A program made the position numbers and the translations under genes. A stretch of 64,000 nucleotides of DNA from Odontocerum albicorne (lineage: Eukaryota; Arthropoda; Insecta; Trichoptera; Odontoceridae). The notes below the pieces were generated by a model that saw only the letters and a list, made by a program, of their open reading frames with translations, was not told the DNA's origin and searched no databases. This document shows positions 1-10,029 of the stretch, piece after piece. Position 1 is the stretch's first letter. Every line of letters begins with the position of its first letter. The stretch lies in the NCBI GenBank assembly GCA_949825065.1, contig OX463859.1, positions 6,548,217-6,612,216 on the forward strand, written 5' to 3'.

Positions 1-125
1 TTTGAATATTTTTGCAATCATGTAACTTCCTTTATTTAAATTTGTCTGATTGGTAGAAAGGGATTGCTAACTGGTAATAAGCCCGCCATATCGTGTTAGA
101 ATTAATTAAGTGTTAAATAGATAGA
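1..125 (+). mobile_element. LINE-B 3' tail, 5'-truncated
   Basis: This matches the 3' untranslated end of the LINE-B copies at 17.5 kb and 54.6 kb. The shared order is 'catgtaactt', 'ggtaataagcccgcca', then an AT-rich end with 'gtgttaaata'. It has no coding capacity and is cut by the window edge. The match is by eye and the sequence is diverged. Confidence 0.6.
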
Positions 126-1753
126 ATGTGGAGAAAAATAATACATGATAGAATAAGCAATGATAACAATATGAAAGAAAGTTGATTGATAGAAGATTGC
201 GCTTATGATGTAAGAAGGAATATTGAGTGCCACGTAAAAATAAATAATAATATATGATAATTTGAACAGATTGCCATATGGCAATAAACTCGCCAGGTAA
301 AAAAAAAAAATGCAATTGCCGTTTAACATATTGTACGCCTAGATCAGAGTGCGCCAACTTTTTATAACCGTGTGCCAATACCGGTATTGGATAAAGTTTT
401 TTTTTTAACTAATAGGCATATATTAGGCACTATCACCCCAAGAGTTTTTTTTAACTAATAGGCATATATTAAGTACTATCACCCCAAGACCACTGTGTTA
501 ACTATACCCTCGACTTGCTAACAGGCTGCTTGCTACAAAGTACCACCAAAAGATATTTTAGATACATGACGCTCGATTTTACCAATCTGGAATCACAGTG
601 GAAAAAAATGTGACCCCACCGAGAATAGAACCCGGGCCGAGCCAGACCTTTTCCTCCCTGTGCTTAAAAAAAAATCCACGCGTTTCGGTGCTGTATATTC
701 AATGCACATATAAAAATGAGCGATTTAAAATTGGAAAAATAAGAATATTCATAGCCATTCGCTTAAATTAATTAAATTTGAAGTCAAAAGTGATAATAAT
801 TGAAATTTAATTGCTGAACACATGAAAAGAATTCGGCCGACGTTCACAAAACGGGCGAAGAGACCACCTCAAATGGATGTCCAAAAGCTACGAACTGAGA
901 TTCTATTGAAGCGAGCGAACTGAGATTCTATTAATGCGTTCCCATATGCCGAAGTATAGTGAGAGTGAGACTTTTTAGAATGAATATACCTACGTCACAC
1001 ACTGGCACACGTTTGATTGTATTGGTGAATTTATTCCCGATTTTCACAAAATATCTCTGATGTGGCCGATAAGTGTTAATTATTATTAGTATTGTTTTTT
1101 AATTCAATGCGTAAATGTATTACGGAGGAATACCTATAATCTGAACCCAGTATTTATTATATTTATAGAGGTTATTCAAGTTTTTAGAAGCAATTTGTAC
1201 TAGTTACACATAATAGGGAAGGAAGGGTTAACCACTGAACCATGAGAGCCGACAAATTCTTACATTAATCGTTTTTTCATTGAATATGTGGTAAATATGA
1301 AAATATGAAAATGAATTAAAAAGACCACTCAATTTGAAAGATCCTTTATGTATAATGTACTCGTACGCATAATTGTACATGCATTGGGTCTACTCACTTA
1401 TCGACTTGTACACAAAATAATAATTTAAATAATGATTTTATTTCTTCTTTAGTGGTTTGCGAAACATTTCTCCTCTTTTCACCGGTCCGTAAGTGTAAAA
1501 AGTGTGAAAAACACTGGTATAGAAGGTACTAAAAGTTAGGGAAGTCCTAGAAAAATATTCAGAGGTACTACTAAATTAATCAAATTCTGAAAGAGAGAAG
1601 ATTGAGAAACCTTTATAATACAGAAGTATACAAAACAAGTTATATTGAATTTACAGAACTGAAAAATTTGTTTCAGGAAATATTGAAGCAGAGATCTGTT
1701 CCCTCTATCTTCCCTTATAGAAAATTACATGATTTTGATAATTTAATATGAGG
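126..1753. other. Stretch without a recognisable gene
   Basis: The sequence is AT-rich, and open frames on either strand stay under about 90 codons and resemble nothing known. A SINE-A-like tail scrap (gccatatggcaataaactcgcc) lies near 265-297. A tRNA-like box B on the minus strand lies near 600-660. The motif gaactgagattctatt occurs twice near 892 and 918. No splice-bounded exon or promoter is convincing. Confidence 0.5.
396..488. repeat. Two-copy tandem repeat, unit about 48 bp
   Basis: A unit consisting of a T-run, 'aactaataggcatatatta' and 'actatcaccccaag' occurs twice in a row with one or two substitutions. It is a local duplication of no known function. Confidence 0.8.
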
Positions 1754-1908
1754 TACATGGCCGCGCGGTAACGCACTGAACTTCCGTGCGGAAGGTCGTC
1801 GGTTCTAGCCCCGCACTGTGCTACTCCCCTCGAACGACACAGGCACTTTTTACGCCTAGTGTTCAAGGGTATAAGGATACCTATGACTTTGGTCATATTT
1901 ATTCTTTG
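1754..1908 (+). mobile_element. SINE-B copy, tRNA-Ser/Leu-like head
   Basis: A tRNA-like head carries a box A resembling the Ser/Leu type (TGGCCGCGCGGTAACGC, 1758-1774) and a box B (GGTTCTAGCCC, 1801-1811). It is followed by a shared non-tRNA body that ends 'aaggatacctatgacttt...attctt'. Two more copies are at 56041 (same strand) and 4757 (opposite strand). The three share head and body order, as expected of a Pol III-transcribed SINE mobilised by a LINE. It cannot be a functional tRNA: no complete acceptor stem is seen. Confidence 0.8.
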
Positions 1909-1909
1909 T

Positions 1910-1968
1910 AAAGTTTTATTACCCTACCGGTTTCAAGGTTTTCACCTCATCATCAGGGGAGCACAAGT
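1910..1968 (-). mobile_element. Fragment of the Penelope-like fold-back repeat family
   Basis: On the minus strand this reads 'gctcccctgatgatgaggtg', then 'gaaaccggtagggtaataaa', matching the core of the repeats at 5316, 9116, 11483 and 54116. Unlike those, it has CTGATGA rather than CTGAAGATGA. It abuts the SINE-B copy. Confidence 0.65.
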
Positions 1969-2184
1969 AATATATATTAATATTTTAAGGTCTAACGGTT
2001 AGAATTCGTGTTAATAAAGTGGGCGTTTTAGGTTTGATTCCTGTCACTTCAGGACAAGTTTTACTCTTAAGCCATATTGTAATTGAATTTATGTGTTTCT
2101 GTAATTCACAAAATAATAACTGTTGTTTAATATGTATTAAGATTCACGTGTGGAGGATCTACAGAGGTCAATTGGTAGCATGCA

Positions 2185-2455
2185 AATGTCGAATGGGAAC
2201 GCATGCGGATGACATGGTGATGTTGGCGGATAGTGAAAATAAATTGCAGGTTGATAAGTAAATAGTATGAGAGATGGGAATAGAAAGATCTAGAATGAAT
2301 GCTGTAAAATCCAAAGTAATGGTGATAGAACAGTGTGAAAGGAAAATTAAATGCGATATATGGATGAATAATGGAAGACTGGACCAAGTTGAGGAGTTCT
2401 GCTATTTGGGTTGTATTTTCACAGGTGATGGAAGAATTAAAAGGAACATCGAATT
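2185..2455 (+). pseudogene. LINE-A reverse transcriptase relic
   Basis: Two adjacent frames encode typical non-LTR reverse transcriptase pieces. The first has the catalytic-box remnant ADDMVMLADSENKLQ, with the Y/F of the Y/FxDD box lost (reads H-A-D-D). The second, from 2274, has 'MNAVKSKVMVIEQ' and 'EEFCYLGCIFTGDGR', the usual segment downstream of the catalytic aspartates. A stop at 2259 and a frame change separate them, so the gene is dead. The C-terminal part resumes at about 2861 after roughly 400 bp of unrelated sequence. Confidence 0.85.
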
Positions 2456-2860
2456 AATTACTAAATATAATAGCTTTATTAAGTAACACTAAAATAGCGC
2501 CACGTAAAACAGCTAAGCGACAGATTATTAACTAGAATTAATTATTTAGAATTATTGCAAGTTAACAATTTATGATAAGCCACTGAAGAATACGGTTTAA
2601 AAATACATATATAAAGGACTATTGTCAACAACAAAAATAATCTGAATAATAATAGCTATTTATTTTTATTTTTAAAAGTTTTATAAATTCGTTTGATTTA
2701 AAAACTAATAATTGATTAATTTATTTAATTATTTCATGTTACTAAAGAGAAACGAGGGATATCGAATGTCGTGTAACAATTAGAAACAATGTCAATGGGG
2801 CATTTAAACATATATACTCGAACCGGACAGTATTAAAATCTATCGAGTTGATAGTTCATA
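2456..2860. other. AT-rich insertion splitting LINE-A
   Basis: This sequence separates the reverse transcriptase piece from the C-terminal LINE-A piece. It contains 'aaaatagcgccacgtaaaacagct', vaguely like other short dispersed motifs in the window. No coding region or clear terminal repeats were found. Confidence 0.4.
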
Positions 2861-3275
2861 ATAGTATTTTAATATCAACTTTGATGCATGGGAGTGAAAC
2901 GTAAAAAAAAGAGCCGAATAAATGCGAGCACGTAGAATAATTTATGGGGTGACAATGTATGATAGAACACGGAATAAAATGATTAAAGATGAGTGTGACT
3001 TAAGGCTTGATGTGTTAAATAAGATGAGATGGTTTAGACAAGTGGAACGATTGAATGAAGAAAGATTATCAAAAAATATATATACAGTGCAAACGTGAGT
3101 GGAAGGTTTAGTAGATGAAGACCAAGGAAATAATAGTTAGATGGATACTCGTACGATATTATGGAAAAAAAATTAAAAATAGGGAAATCGTAGGAGCTGT
3201 ATGAGAATGTGTTTGGATGTGGAAGAGAGGAAAAGAAAGCTCTCTCCTCTCTGCGTTTATGTTTCTCTTGCTGCA
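2861..3275 (+). pseudogene. LINE-A C-terminal region relic
   Basis: The translation gives 'LMHGSET', 'MYDRTRNKMIKDECDLRLDV', 'MRWFRQVERLNEERLSKNIY' and 'CMRMCLDVEERKRK'. This is the conserved C-terminal part of arthropod LINE reverse transcriptases, with the usual R-W-x-G/R-H/Q-V-E-R-x-N-E core. Several in-frame stops interrupt it. It continues the LINE-A piece at 2185. Related copies are at 7195, 8040, 8690, 21030, 22550, 59831 and 61440. Confidence 0.8.
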
Positions 3276-3439
3276 GCAAATTGTAATTAAGAATCTTAAA
3301 TTTGTAATGTTATATTTATGTGTACGTACAAAACTTAAGAGTAAATATGTGATGTCGAGAAAAATACATTTAACTTTGTCTGTCGAATGAGACTATACCC
3401 ACGCAAACAACATTCTAAGAAGAATGAATTGGTGCAATC

Positions 3440-3620
3440 GTTACGTTGAGACTGGGCAGGGGTTGTGTCGCAGGGTGTAGGGTGGCGGGTGGAGGCTATG
3501 CTGCCGGAGCCAAGACTCCGGGAGGCGACAGCGAGTCTCGGAATCTAGGTCGCCGTACAGACTGAACCATAACATTATTTCGTTTGTTGCTGGATTACGT
3601 AAGTGAGTGGCTTATATCGC
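3440..3620 (+). other. GC-rich patch ending in a strong splice-donor match
   Basis: About 120 bp is strikingly GC-rich against AT-rich surroundings and contains a perfect 6-bp hairpin (CCGGAG-CCAAGA-CTCCGG). Downstream is 'ggattacGTAAGTGAGT' near 3592-3608, a near-ideal 5' splice site. It could be an untranslated first exon and promoter of a host gene, or just a GC-rich repeat fragment. No coding frame supports either. Confidence 0.25.
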
Positions 3621-3956
3621 TGTCCACTCACGTACTGAATTATTCATTTCATATAATATATTATACACATTAGACTGGGTCCTAATGTGTATGGACGTTT
3701 TTTTTCTTTGAATTAAGGATTTAACTTTAAGAATCAAACTGTTTTTGGGATTAAATAAATTTATTTGTTCCTTCGGATTAACTTGTTAGAGTTTAAAACG
3801 TTTTTTTTATATCTAAAGCCTTATCGAAATAGCTAAATCGATGGTTTTCAGTGTACCCATCGTTATTAAGAGTCGCCATAATATATTCGATTTTTTAATA
3901 ATATTATTTCTTCTCGAACCGGACAGTATCAAAATCTGCTTAGATCAGCGGTGTCC
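3621..3956. other. Stretch without a gene
   Basis: The only recognisable piece is a short LINE-A scrap near 3914-3945 ('ctcgaaccggacagtatcaa'), a segment also present at 2817 and, reverse-complemented, at 21371. Confidence 0.5.
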
Positions 3957-4398
3957 AAATCGTGGCCCGCTGGCCACATGTGGCCCAATTTAAGTTTTTG
4001 TGTGGCCCTTTCGAGGTTTTTATACATTTTGCATTTTGTTAATTATAATAATTTTCACATGTTATTAATTTTGTGAGTGACGAATTTATTACCAGGGTGT
4101 CCGAATTTATTACCGACGCCAGACAAAATATGTTAATGAAGTCACAAAATTAATTAAAACATTCGACGACAGATTTTCATACATGCAAAAGCATGAGGAA
4201 AATTTCACAATTTTCTTAACCTCATTTGATGTGAAGGTCGAATCTGCACCTTCAAATTTACAAATGGAGCTTATAGACTTGCAATCAAGCATTGAGGTGA
4301 AAGCCATGTTCGAAGGGAATAAAATACACGAATTTTATCAGAAATATATCCTTGAAGATAAATTTCTAAAATTAAGGCAACTGGCAAAGGCAAAATAG
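3957..4398 (+). pseudogene. hAT transposase C-terminal relic, GTF2IRD2/ZBED-like, with one hAT-type end
   Basis: The left edge 'cagcggtgtccaaatcgtgg' resembles a hAT terminus. From about 4115 a frame encodes 'VTKLIKTFDDRFSYMQKHEE', 'SNLQMELIDLQSS' and 'FYQKYILEDKFLKLRQLAKA', the region before and into the hATC dimerisation domain of GTF2IRD2-type hAT proteins. That family runs several hundred residues, but only about 95 remain. The matching right terminus was not found, so this is a broken copy. It is unrelated to the ZBED5-like hAT at 25-47 kb. Confidence 0.75.
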
Positions 4399-4756
4399 GC
4401 AAATACCCAGTCGATATTAAAAAAATGATCAAATAAACATCAAATAACATGAAAGCTTAATAAACATCAAATATCGCTCATCAAATAACATGGTAGCTGT
4501 ATTTGTTTGATTCAACATGAGAAACTGGATTGTATTGCATTACACAGTTCATGTATCGGTGGTGCTGTCGAGCCTTGTAGTCCAAGATCTCCTCTCTATT
4601 CCATCGTCAATTCAGTTGGATATCGAAGCTGTGCTGTAGAGTTTGCTTTTTTAAGTAGGTGGGCCATTGCACACCTGTACTGGATCCGATTGCACACCGA
4701 AGGGAGACGATCGGAGCACACCGGCATGTTTTGCCTTTTTTCCCCCTTTTTTGAAA
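4399..4756. other. Unclassified stretch
   Basis: This starts with repeated 'catcaaataacatg' words (4437-4500). It continues into a more GC-balanced segment with overlapping frames on both strands (4507-4791 plus, 4596-4778 minus) that resemble no family I know. Confidence 0.35.
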
Positions 4757-4891
4757 GAATGCTCGAAGTCATAGGCATCCCCCAATACTAACCGGAAAAT
4801 GGTTATGTCATTCGAGGTGAGTAACAACAGCGCGGGGTTCGAACTGGCGACCTTCCGCATGGAAGTTCAGTGCGTTATCGCATTGCCATGC
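4757..4891 (-). mobile_element. SINE-B copy, minus strand
   Basis: Read on the minus strand it begins 'gcatggcaatgcgataacgc' (box A side), has box B 'AGTTCGAACCCCG', and ends in a body with 'ggatgcctatgacttcgag'. Order and spacing match the copies at 1754 and 56041. Confidence 0.75.
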
Positions 4892-4896
4892 TCTTT

Positions 4897-5010
4897 AACA
4901 GTATAACCTGGAGGACTTATTACCATATGGCAATCTCTTTCAACAAACCAGATAGATGTTAAATAGGCCTTTAGCGAAAAGTAGACTGAAATTTAAAAAA
5001 AAATCGAGTA
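4897..5010 (-). mobile_element. SINE-A copy, minus strand, head missing
   Basis: On the minus strand the order is 'aatttcagtctacttttcgc', 'ggcctatttaacatctatct', 'gagattgccatatggtaata', then 'cctccaggttatactgtt'. This is the body and tail of SINE-A. The tRNA-like head is absent and the tail abuts the SINE-B head. Confidence 0.7.
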
Positions 5011-5315
5011 CCAGTATTATGTTTGGAGACAAATAGATTACATAGTTAGTGACGTAGGTCGTCTTTGTGGTGAATAACAGGCTCACCCCTTCCACCGATT
5101 GGTAAGTTTTTTAGGTTTTGAACAACGAAAAGTTTGTTGACTCACATGAAAGCTGATATTTTAAGCCTAATACATAGAATTATAGATCGTCACATAAGGG
5201 ATCTATAGATGAATAATTTTAGGGGTGGGATGAAGATGAATAAAATACAAAATATATAGGGGAGGAAACGGTGACTTTCAAATAAATACCAGATACATAA
5301 ACAATGATAAAAATG

Positions 5316-5513
5316 TTGTTTATAGTTAAGGCATTAACGTTGTGGAAGTTTAAAGACATTGTAATTTATTTTTATCAAACACTGTTTATTCCACTTTTCT
5401 GTAACTGTATAACCCTCTCCCCTGAAGATGAGGTGAAAGCTTTGAAACCGGTAGGGTTATACCGTTACAAAAAAGTGGAATAAACAGTGTTTGATAAAAA
5501 TAAATTACAATGG
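5316..5513. mobile_element. Penelope-like fold-back repeat with target duplication
   Basis: Two inverted arms share the terminal sequence 'attgtaatttatttttatc...' and its complement, and meet in a core reading 'cctgaagatgaggtgaaagc'. The flanking 8-bp TAAAAATG (5308-5315 and 5514-5521) looks like a target-site duplication. The left arm has lost part of its inner sequence. The asymmetric leader 'tatagttaaggcattaacg' is shared with 9124 and 54125, which marks a true element edge. Confidence 0.75.
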
Positions 5514-5521
5514 TAAAAATG

Positions 5522-6094
5522 TATAAATATAAGGAAAAAGAAGAAGGGAAAATCTGTTAGCCTTTGAAGGTCTATTTCGGGGAGAGAACGGATCGTCTTT
5601 GGGTGGAGGCTAGTTACTTACACTTGCGATCGTAACGTGAACAGGTGTATGACCTGCTGAAAGTAGTCTATTGAGGTTTTTTCATACTCAAGTTCACGTT
5701 TCCTTGATGGATTATTTGAAGGTACATCTATATCATGGCATTGTGGTATATTCCAAGAGAGTTTTTCCACTGTGTAGAATGATATAGGATAATTCATCTT
5801 ATTCTTCGAGACGTGTTTTAAATTCCAGGAAACCAAATTTTCTTACAGCCAATAAAGTACCAAATATTTTCTCTTTGAGAAAATTGAGTATCACTCGAGG
5901 ATTTTAAGGCATGTATAACGGAATTTATATGAGTTTTTTTCGAGTACGTAGGAGCGTGGATTGATTGAGTTTTTTTTTTCTTTTTTTATTTTGTTTTAGC
6001 GAAGGAAACTGCGTTGTGTTTTACGTATTTGTTTAGACAAAATAAACGAGTCTTAGCCTAAGAACAAAATGCTCGTGTTTAGAGAGTCCCTTAA
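5522..6094. other. Stretch with one unrecognised frame
   Basis: A minus-strand frame at 5618-5836 (72 codons) has unremarkable composition and no motif I recognise. The rest is AT-rich with T-runs. No RNA gene or repeat boundary is visible. Confidence 0.4.
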
Positions 6095-7185
6095 ATTACG
6101 AAAAAATATAACACGTCAAAATATTTTTATGCATTGTTGTTAGGCATTTTATACAAATAAACATATAACACGTCAAAATATTTTTATGCATGGTTGTTAG
6201 GTATTTTATATAAATAAATATACAACACTTAAAAATATTTTTATGTATGGTTGTTAGGCATTTTATACAAATAAAAATATAACACGTCAAAATATTTCAA
6301 TGCATGGTTGTTAGGCATTTTATACAAATAAAAATATAACACGTCAAAATATTTTTATGTATGGTTGTTAGGCCTTTTATGCAAATAAAAATATAACACG
6401 TGAAAATATTTTTATGCATGGTTGTTAGGTATTTTATACAAATAAAAATACAACACTTAAAAATATTTTTATGTATGGTTGTTAGGCATTTTATACGAAT
6501 AAAAATATAACACGTCAAAATATTTTTATGCATGGTTGTTAGGCATTTTATACAAATAAAAATATAACACGTCAAAATATTTCAATGCATGGTTGTTAGG
6601 CATTTTATACAAATAAAAATATAACACGTCAAAATATTTTTATGCATGGTTGTTAGGCATTTTATACAGATAAAAATATAACACGTTAAAATATTTTTAT
6701 GCATGGTTGTTAGGCATTTTATACAGATAAAAATATAACACGTTAAAATATTTTTATGCATGGTTGTTAGGCATTTTATACAAATAAAAATATAACACGT
6801 CAAAATATTTTTATGTATGGTTGTTAGGCATTTTATACAAATAAAAATATAACACGTCAAAATATTTCTATGCATTGTTGTTAGGCATTTTATACAAACA
6901 AAAATATAATACGCCAAAATATTTTAATGCATGGCTGTTAGGCATTTTATATAAATAAAAATATATCACGTCAAAATATTTGTATGCATGGTTGTTAGGC
7001 ATTTTATACAAATAAAAATATAACACGCCAAAATATTTTTATGCATGGTTGTTAGGCTTTTTATACAAATAAAAATATAACACGCCAAAATATTTTTATG
7101 CATGGTTGTTAGGCTTTTTATACAAATAAAAATATAACACGCCTAAATATTTTTATGCATGGTTTTTAGGCATTTTATACAAATA
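6095..7185. repeat. 57-bp minisatellite, about 19 copies
   Basis: The unit is 'aacacgtcaaaatattttta', 'tgcatggttgttaggcattt', 'tatacaaataaaaatat' (57 bp). It repeats head to tail with few substitutions. Because 57 is a multiple of three, the minus strand keeps long frames made of a 19-residue repeat (TCYIFICIKCLTTMHKNIL) broken by occasional stops. There is no start context or protein family, so I read it as non-coding. Copies near 7020-7140 share 'cacgcc' instead of 'cacgtc', a local variant spread by recent duplication. Confidence 0.95.
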
Positions 7186-7194
7186 AAAAAATAT

Positions 7195-7405
7195 ATACCG
7201 GTCAGAAGAGCAAGGCGTGGGTAGAAGAGTTAAACAGAGGAAAATGTGGCTTGATAAAATGGTCCAGATTTAAAAAAAAAATGAATTATAGAAGATTATG
7301 CGTAACGAAATGAAAGTATGTGGAGTAGGTGAAAGTTGTATGCTTGGGTAGAAAAGTTTAGAGATCTGTTCTCTTTGCCTACCCCGCAAGGGACACGGCG
7401 TGATA
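7195..7405 (+). mobile_element. LINE-A 3' end fragment
   Basis: It begins in a degenerate C-terminal coding piece ('agagcaaggcgtgggtagaa...', a G-R-x-R-K/A-W-V-x-x-L-like context). It ends with the family's 3' signature 'gatctgttctctttgcctac', 'cccgcaagggacacggcgtg'. It directly abuts the 57-bp array. Confidence 0.7.
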
Positions 7406-8039
7406 ATATGTACGTAAAAAATATACAGTTTTTAATTGAATCATAAGAATAATATTTATATGTAATATTATAATATTTTGTTCGACATTTCTATCAGGGG
7501 TCGAGTTAGGAATCCTAACATTTTAACATTGATAATTTATTAGAGGTTGTGAGGAGAGAAAAAAATCTCGAAACTCATTTTCAATATTGAAAATGACTTT
7601 ATATTTATATAAAAATCAGCTGTGATAAATAAAAAAATCAAATAAATTACGTAATCTAAAAATACGTAATATGGGGAAATATTTATAAAGAAAGTGAATA
7701 AATATTCGAAGGGGAAAAATACTTTAACATATTGGAAGATCTATAAATGTTTCTTTTGTAGTTCGTCTTTTCTTGCTGAGTTTTCGGCGGTTTTCTTACC
7801 AAATATGTTTTTCTGAACATATATAGATGCGGGGAGTACCTAATCCAGTAGTCACATACACTACTTTCTTTACTTACACTCAACTTATATATATATATTA
7901 ATTAGTATTTTTAAAATTTATCAATAATAATACCTTAGCTATGTAAACAGCGCTATATAAATGGTATTTTTATTATTATTATATTAAAGTGGCCGAATAA
8001 TTGTTGTAGAAGTTCGTGCACTTTGAATAATTCATGTAT
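7406..8039. other. AT-rich stretch without a gene
   Basis: No open frame resembles a protein family. The segment 'ttggaagatctataaatgtt' with 'gttcgtctt' near 7730-7770 recurs at about 14125-14165, so part of it is a low-copy dispersed repeat. Confidence 0.45.
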
Positions 8040-8305
8040 GTATGTGCGAACCCGAAACTCTCAGGTTTAAAGACAGAGATATTCCCAACTAGGTCACCAA
8101 GATCGTTTTAGATGTGTGGGAGTGAAACTTGGACGTATAGAATAAAATGTAAATAAAAAGTCAGAGAAATTGTAGGATTTGTATGAGAACGTGTATGGAT
8201 GTAGAAGAGGCGAACGATGTATGTTGAGATATGAAAATCTAGCACTCTGTCTTTTTTGCCTGCCCCCGACAGGGAAACAACGTGATGTTATATATGTATG
8301 AAAAC
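8040..8305 (+). mobile_element. LINE-A 3' end fragment
   Basis: It contains 'atgtgtgggagtgaaacttg' (C-G-S-E-T-W context), 'tgtatgagaacgtgtatgga' and the 3' signature 'ctgcccccgacagggaaaca'. The internal part is deleted relative to the copy at 2861. It is the same family and strand as the copy at 7195. Confidence 0.7.
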
Positions 8306-8689
8306 AATACAATTAAAGCTAAATTTTATGAAAACAAAAATATTAGAGGAAATAAGATGAAAGGTCCAAAAAAATGACTTCTTTCTGACCTACGGTGATG
8401 GGAGCACTGTAGATAGAGTGGCAGTAATCACGAAAGGCGGCGGCGCTTTGACCATTTTACGATACAGGTCCCTCGAGAGCCATCTCACAAAGTGGGGTGT
8501 TGCTAGTAATTCTCTTCCTCGGGACCTCCGAGAACATGGATTAATTCGGGAAAACCTATCTTTCTTGTCGCCATTCAACGAAATGGATCTCATTTCTTAT
8601 GGATACACTCAAAGAAGTGTTTTTAATTTAATTAACACGTATAAATACGTATAAATATTTTAATATTAATAAAACGTCAGATCAAATTT
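8306..8689 (+). other. GC-richer segment with an unrecognised frame
   Basis: From about 8372 a frame runs without stops to 8654 (in-frame ATG at 8418), reading 'TYGDGSTVDRVAVITKGGGA' onward. Composition between 8380 and 8600 is clearly less AT-rich than the flanks. I cannot assign a family. It could be a captured gene fragment or part of a retroelement. Confidence 0.25.
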
Positions 8690-9115
8690 ATACATAACAT
8701 GATCACATTTCTCTGCAAGTGTAGGCAGAGAGAACAGAGTGGCAGACTTTCCAATCTCGACGTAAATCTTTCGTCTCGTCTACATCCATAAAACTACAAT
8801 TTCTTTAACTTTCCTTCATTCAAAATTATTATTCAGTGGATCTAACTATGTATTCTTTAGTCTTTCTTGAGCACGTCTTTCGGTCAAATTTGCACTGTAT
8901 ATTTGTTTTGTTAGTTTTTCTTCATTCATTCGTTCTACATGCCCAACCCATCTCAGAGTGTCCTTAATATTATTAAATATACATACATCAGCTTTAAGTT
9001 CCCATTCATCCCTTATCATTTCATTCCATATTCTGTCATACATTGTCAACTTATTACGACTTATTAAAAGTGCACGCATTTCTACAGCAACTATTCGCCC
9101 ACTTTAATATAATAA
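8690..9115 (-). pseudogene. LINE-A C-terminal relic, minus strand
   Basis: A 77-codon frame (8846-9079) reads 'MRALLISRNKLTMYDRIWNE' and 'LRWVGHVERMNEEKLTKQIY', the C-terminal motif of LINE-A, better preserved than the copy at 2861. It is followed towards 8700 by the family's 3' signature in reverse complement ('gcctacacttgcagagaaat'). The coding frame ends at an early stop. Confidence 0.85.
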
Positions 9116-9376
9116 TAATAATATGTTATTTATAGTTAAGGCATTAACGTTGTGGAGGTTTAAAGACATTGTAATTTATTTTTATCAAACACTGTTTATT
9201 CCACTTTTTTGTGACGGTATAACCCTACCGGTTTCAAGGCTTTCACCTCATCTTCAGGGGAGCACAAACAAGTCTTGTTTGTGCTCCCCTGAAGATGAGA
9301 TGAAAGCCTTGAAACCGGTAGGGTTATACCGTCACAAAAAAGTGGAATAAACAGTGTTTCATTAAAATAAATTACA
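9116..9376. mobile_element. Penelope-like fold-back repeat, near-palindromic
   Basis: Arms of about 100 bp (about 9168-9272 and 9273-9375) are almost perfect inverted copies meeting at 'caaacaagtcttgtttg'. Each has the core 'cctgaagatgag'/'ctcatcttcagg' and 'gaaaccggtagggttatacc'. It is inserted in an (ATA)n tract, so the target duplication is ambiguous. Transcripts would fold into one long hairpin. Confidence 0.85.
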
Positions 9377-9477
9377 AAATAATAATAATACCAAGTATAT
9401 AGCGTTGTTTAGATAGCTAGCACACACATTTCGTCTCTTTCACATCCATACACCTTATAAAGACATCTTCCGTGACC

Positions 9478-9625
9478 TAGTCTCCTAGCCCCGAGGTAGC
9501 GGGCTCGATTCCCGTTGGAACACCGGATTTTTTTAAAAAAGGATTCTAGTCTGGTTTTCACTTATGACCTCTTTAACACCTTTCTGGTTAGTTGGAAGAT
9601 ATTGTCATGAATTTTGCATTAATAT
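9478..9625 (+). mobile_element. SINE-A copy, 3'-truncated
   Basis: A tRNA-like head with box B 'GGCTCGATTCCCGTTGG' is followed by the SINE-A body 'ggattctagtctggttttca', 'cttatgacctctttaacacc' and 'ttggaagatattgtcatgaa'. The usual tail is missing. Confidence 0.75.
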
Positions 9626-9774
9626 TGAAACAGATTTTTGACTGATTAAAAATATAAAAATAACAAGTTGATGGATAGGAAGATTGTGTATGAGACCATT
9701 AGATTCGGAATTAATCTAAACATATAAATGATCAACTTTTGTTTTTTTTTTGTATAGTTTCTATTTATTTGTTT

Positions 9775-10029
9775 ATAGCCACAGTATAAAAACTCTTAAT
9801 TTAAAGTCAGTAACATAAAGTGTTTTATTCCTTATTTTTCTTTCGTTTCCACCATTCCTTCCTTTTTCTTTAATTGATGATATGTCTATTAATTGCATAA
9901 ATATGAATAATCTTCTAACTATTTTTGCGATCATGTAACTTGCTTTATTTACTTTTGTTTGGTTGGTTGGAAGAGATAGCCACCTGACAATAAACCCACC
10001 AGATTGTATTTAAAATAAATAAATAAATA
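9775..10029 (+). mobile_element. LINE-B 3' untranslated tail
   Basis: It matches LINE-B from 'aaactcttaatt' through 'attgatgatat', 'gcgatcatgtaacttgcttt' and 'acaataaacccaccagattg' into a (AAAT)n end. There is an internal deletion relative to the copy at 17073. The end joins an inverted LINE-B coding piece. Confidence 0.75.

Noticed and set aside
1758..1811. Functional tRNA gene
   Set aside because: Box A and box B are present, but the acceptor stem and discriminator region do not pair and the sequence continues into a shared SINE body. The same applies to 57184-57240.
5316..5513. Functional hammerhead ribozyme
   Set aside because: The core has CTGAAGATGA instead of CTGATGA, an extra C before stem III and no stem I pairing. 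Kept only as a low-confidence family-level idea.
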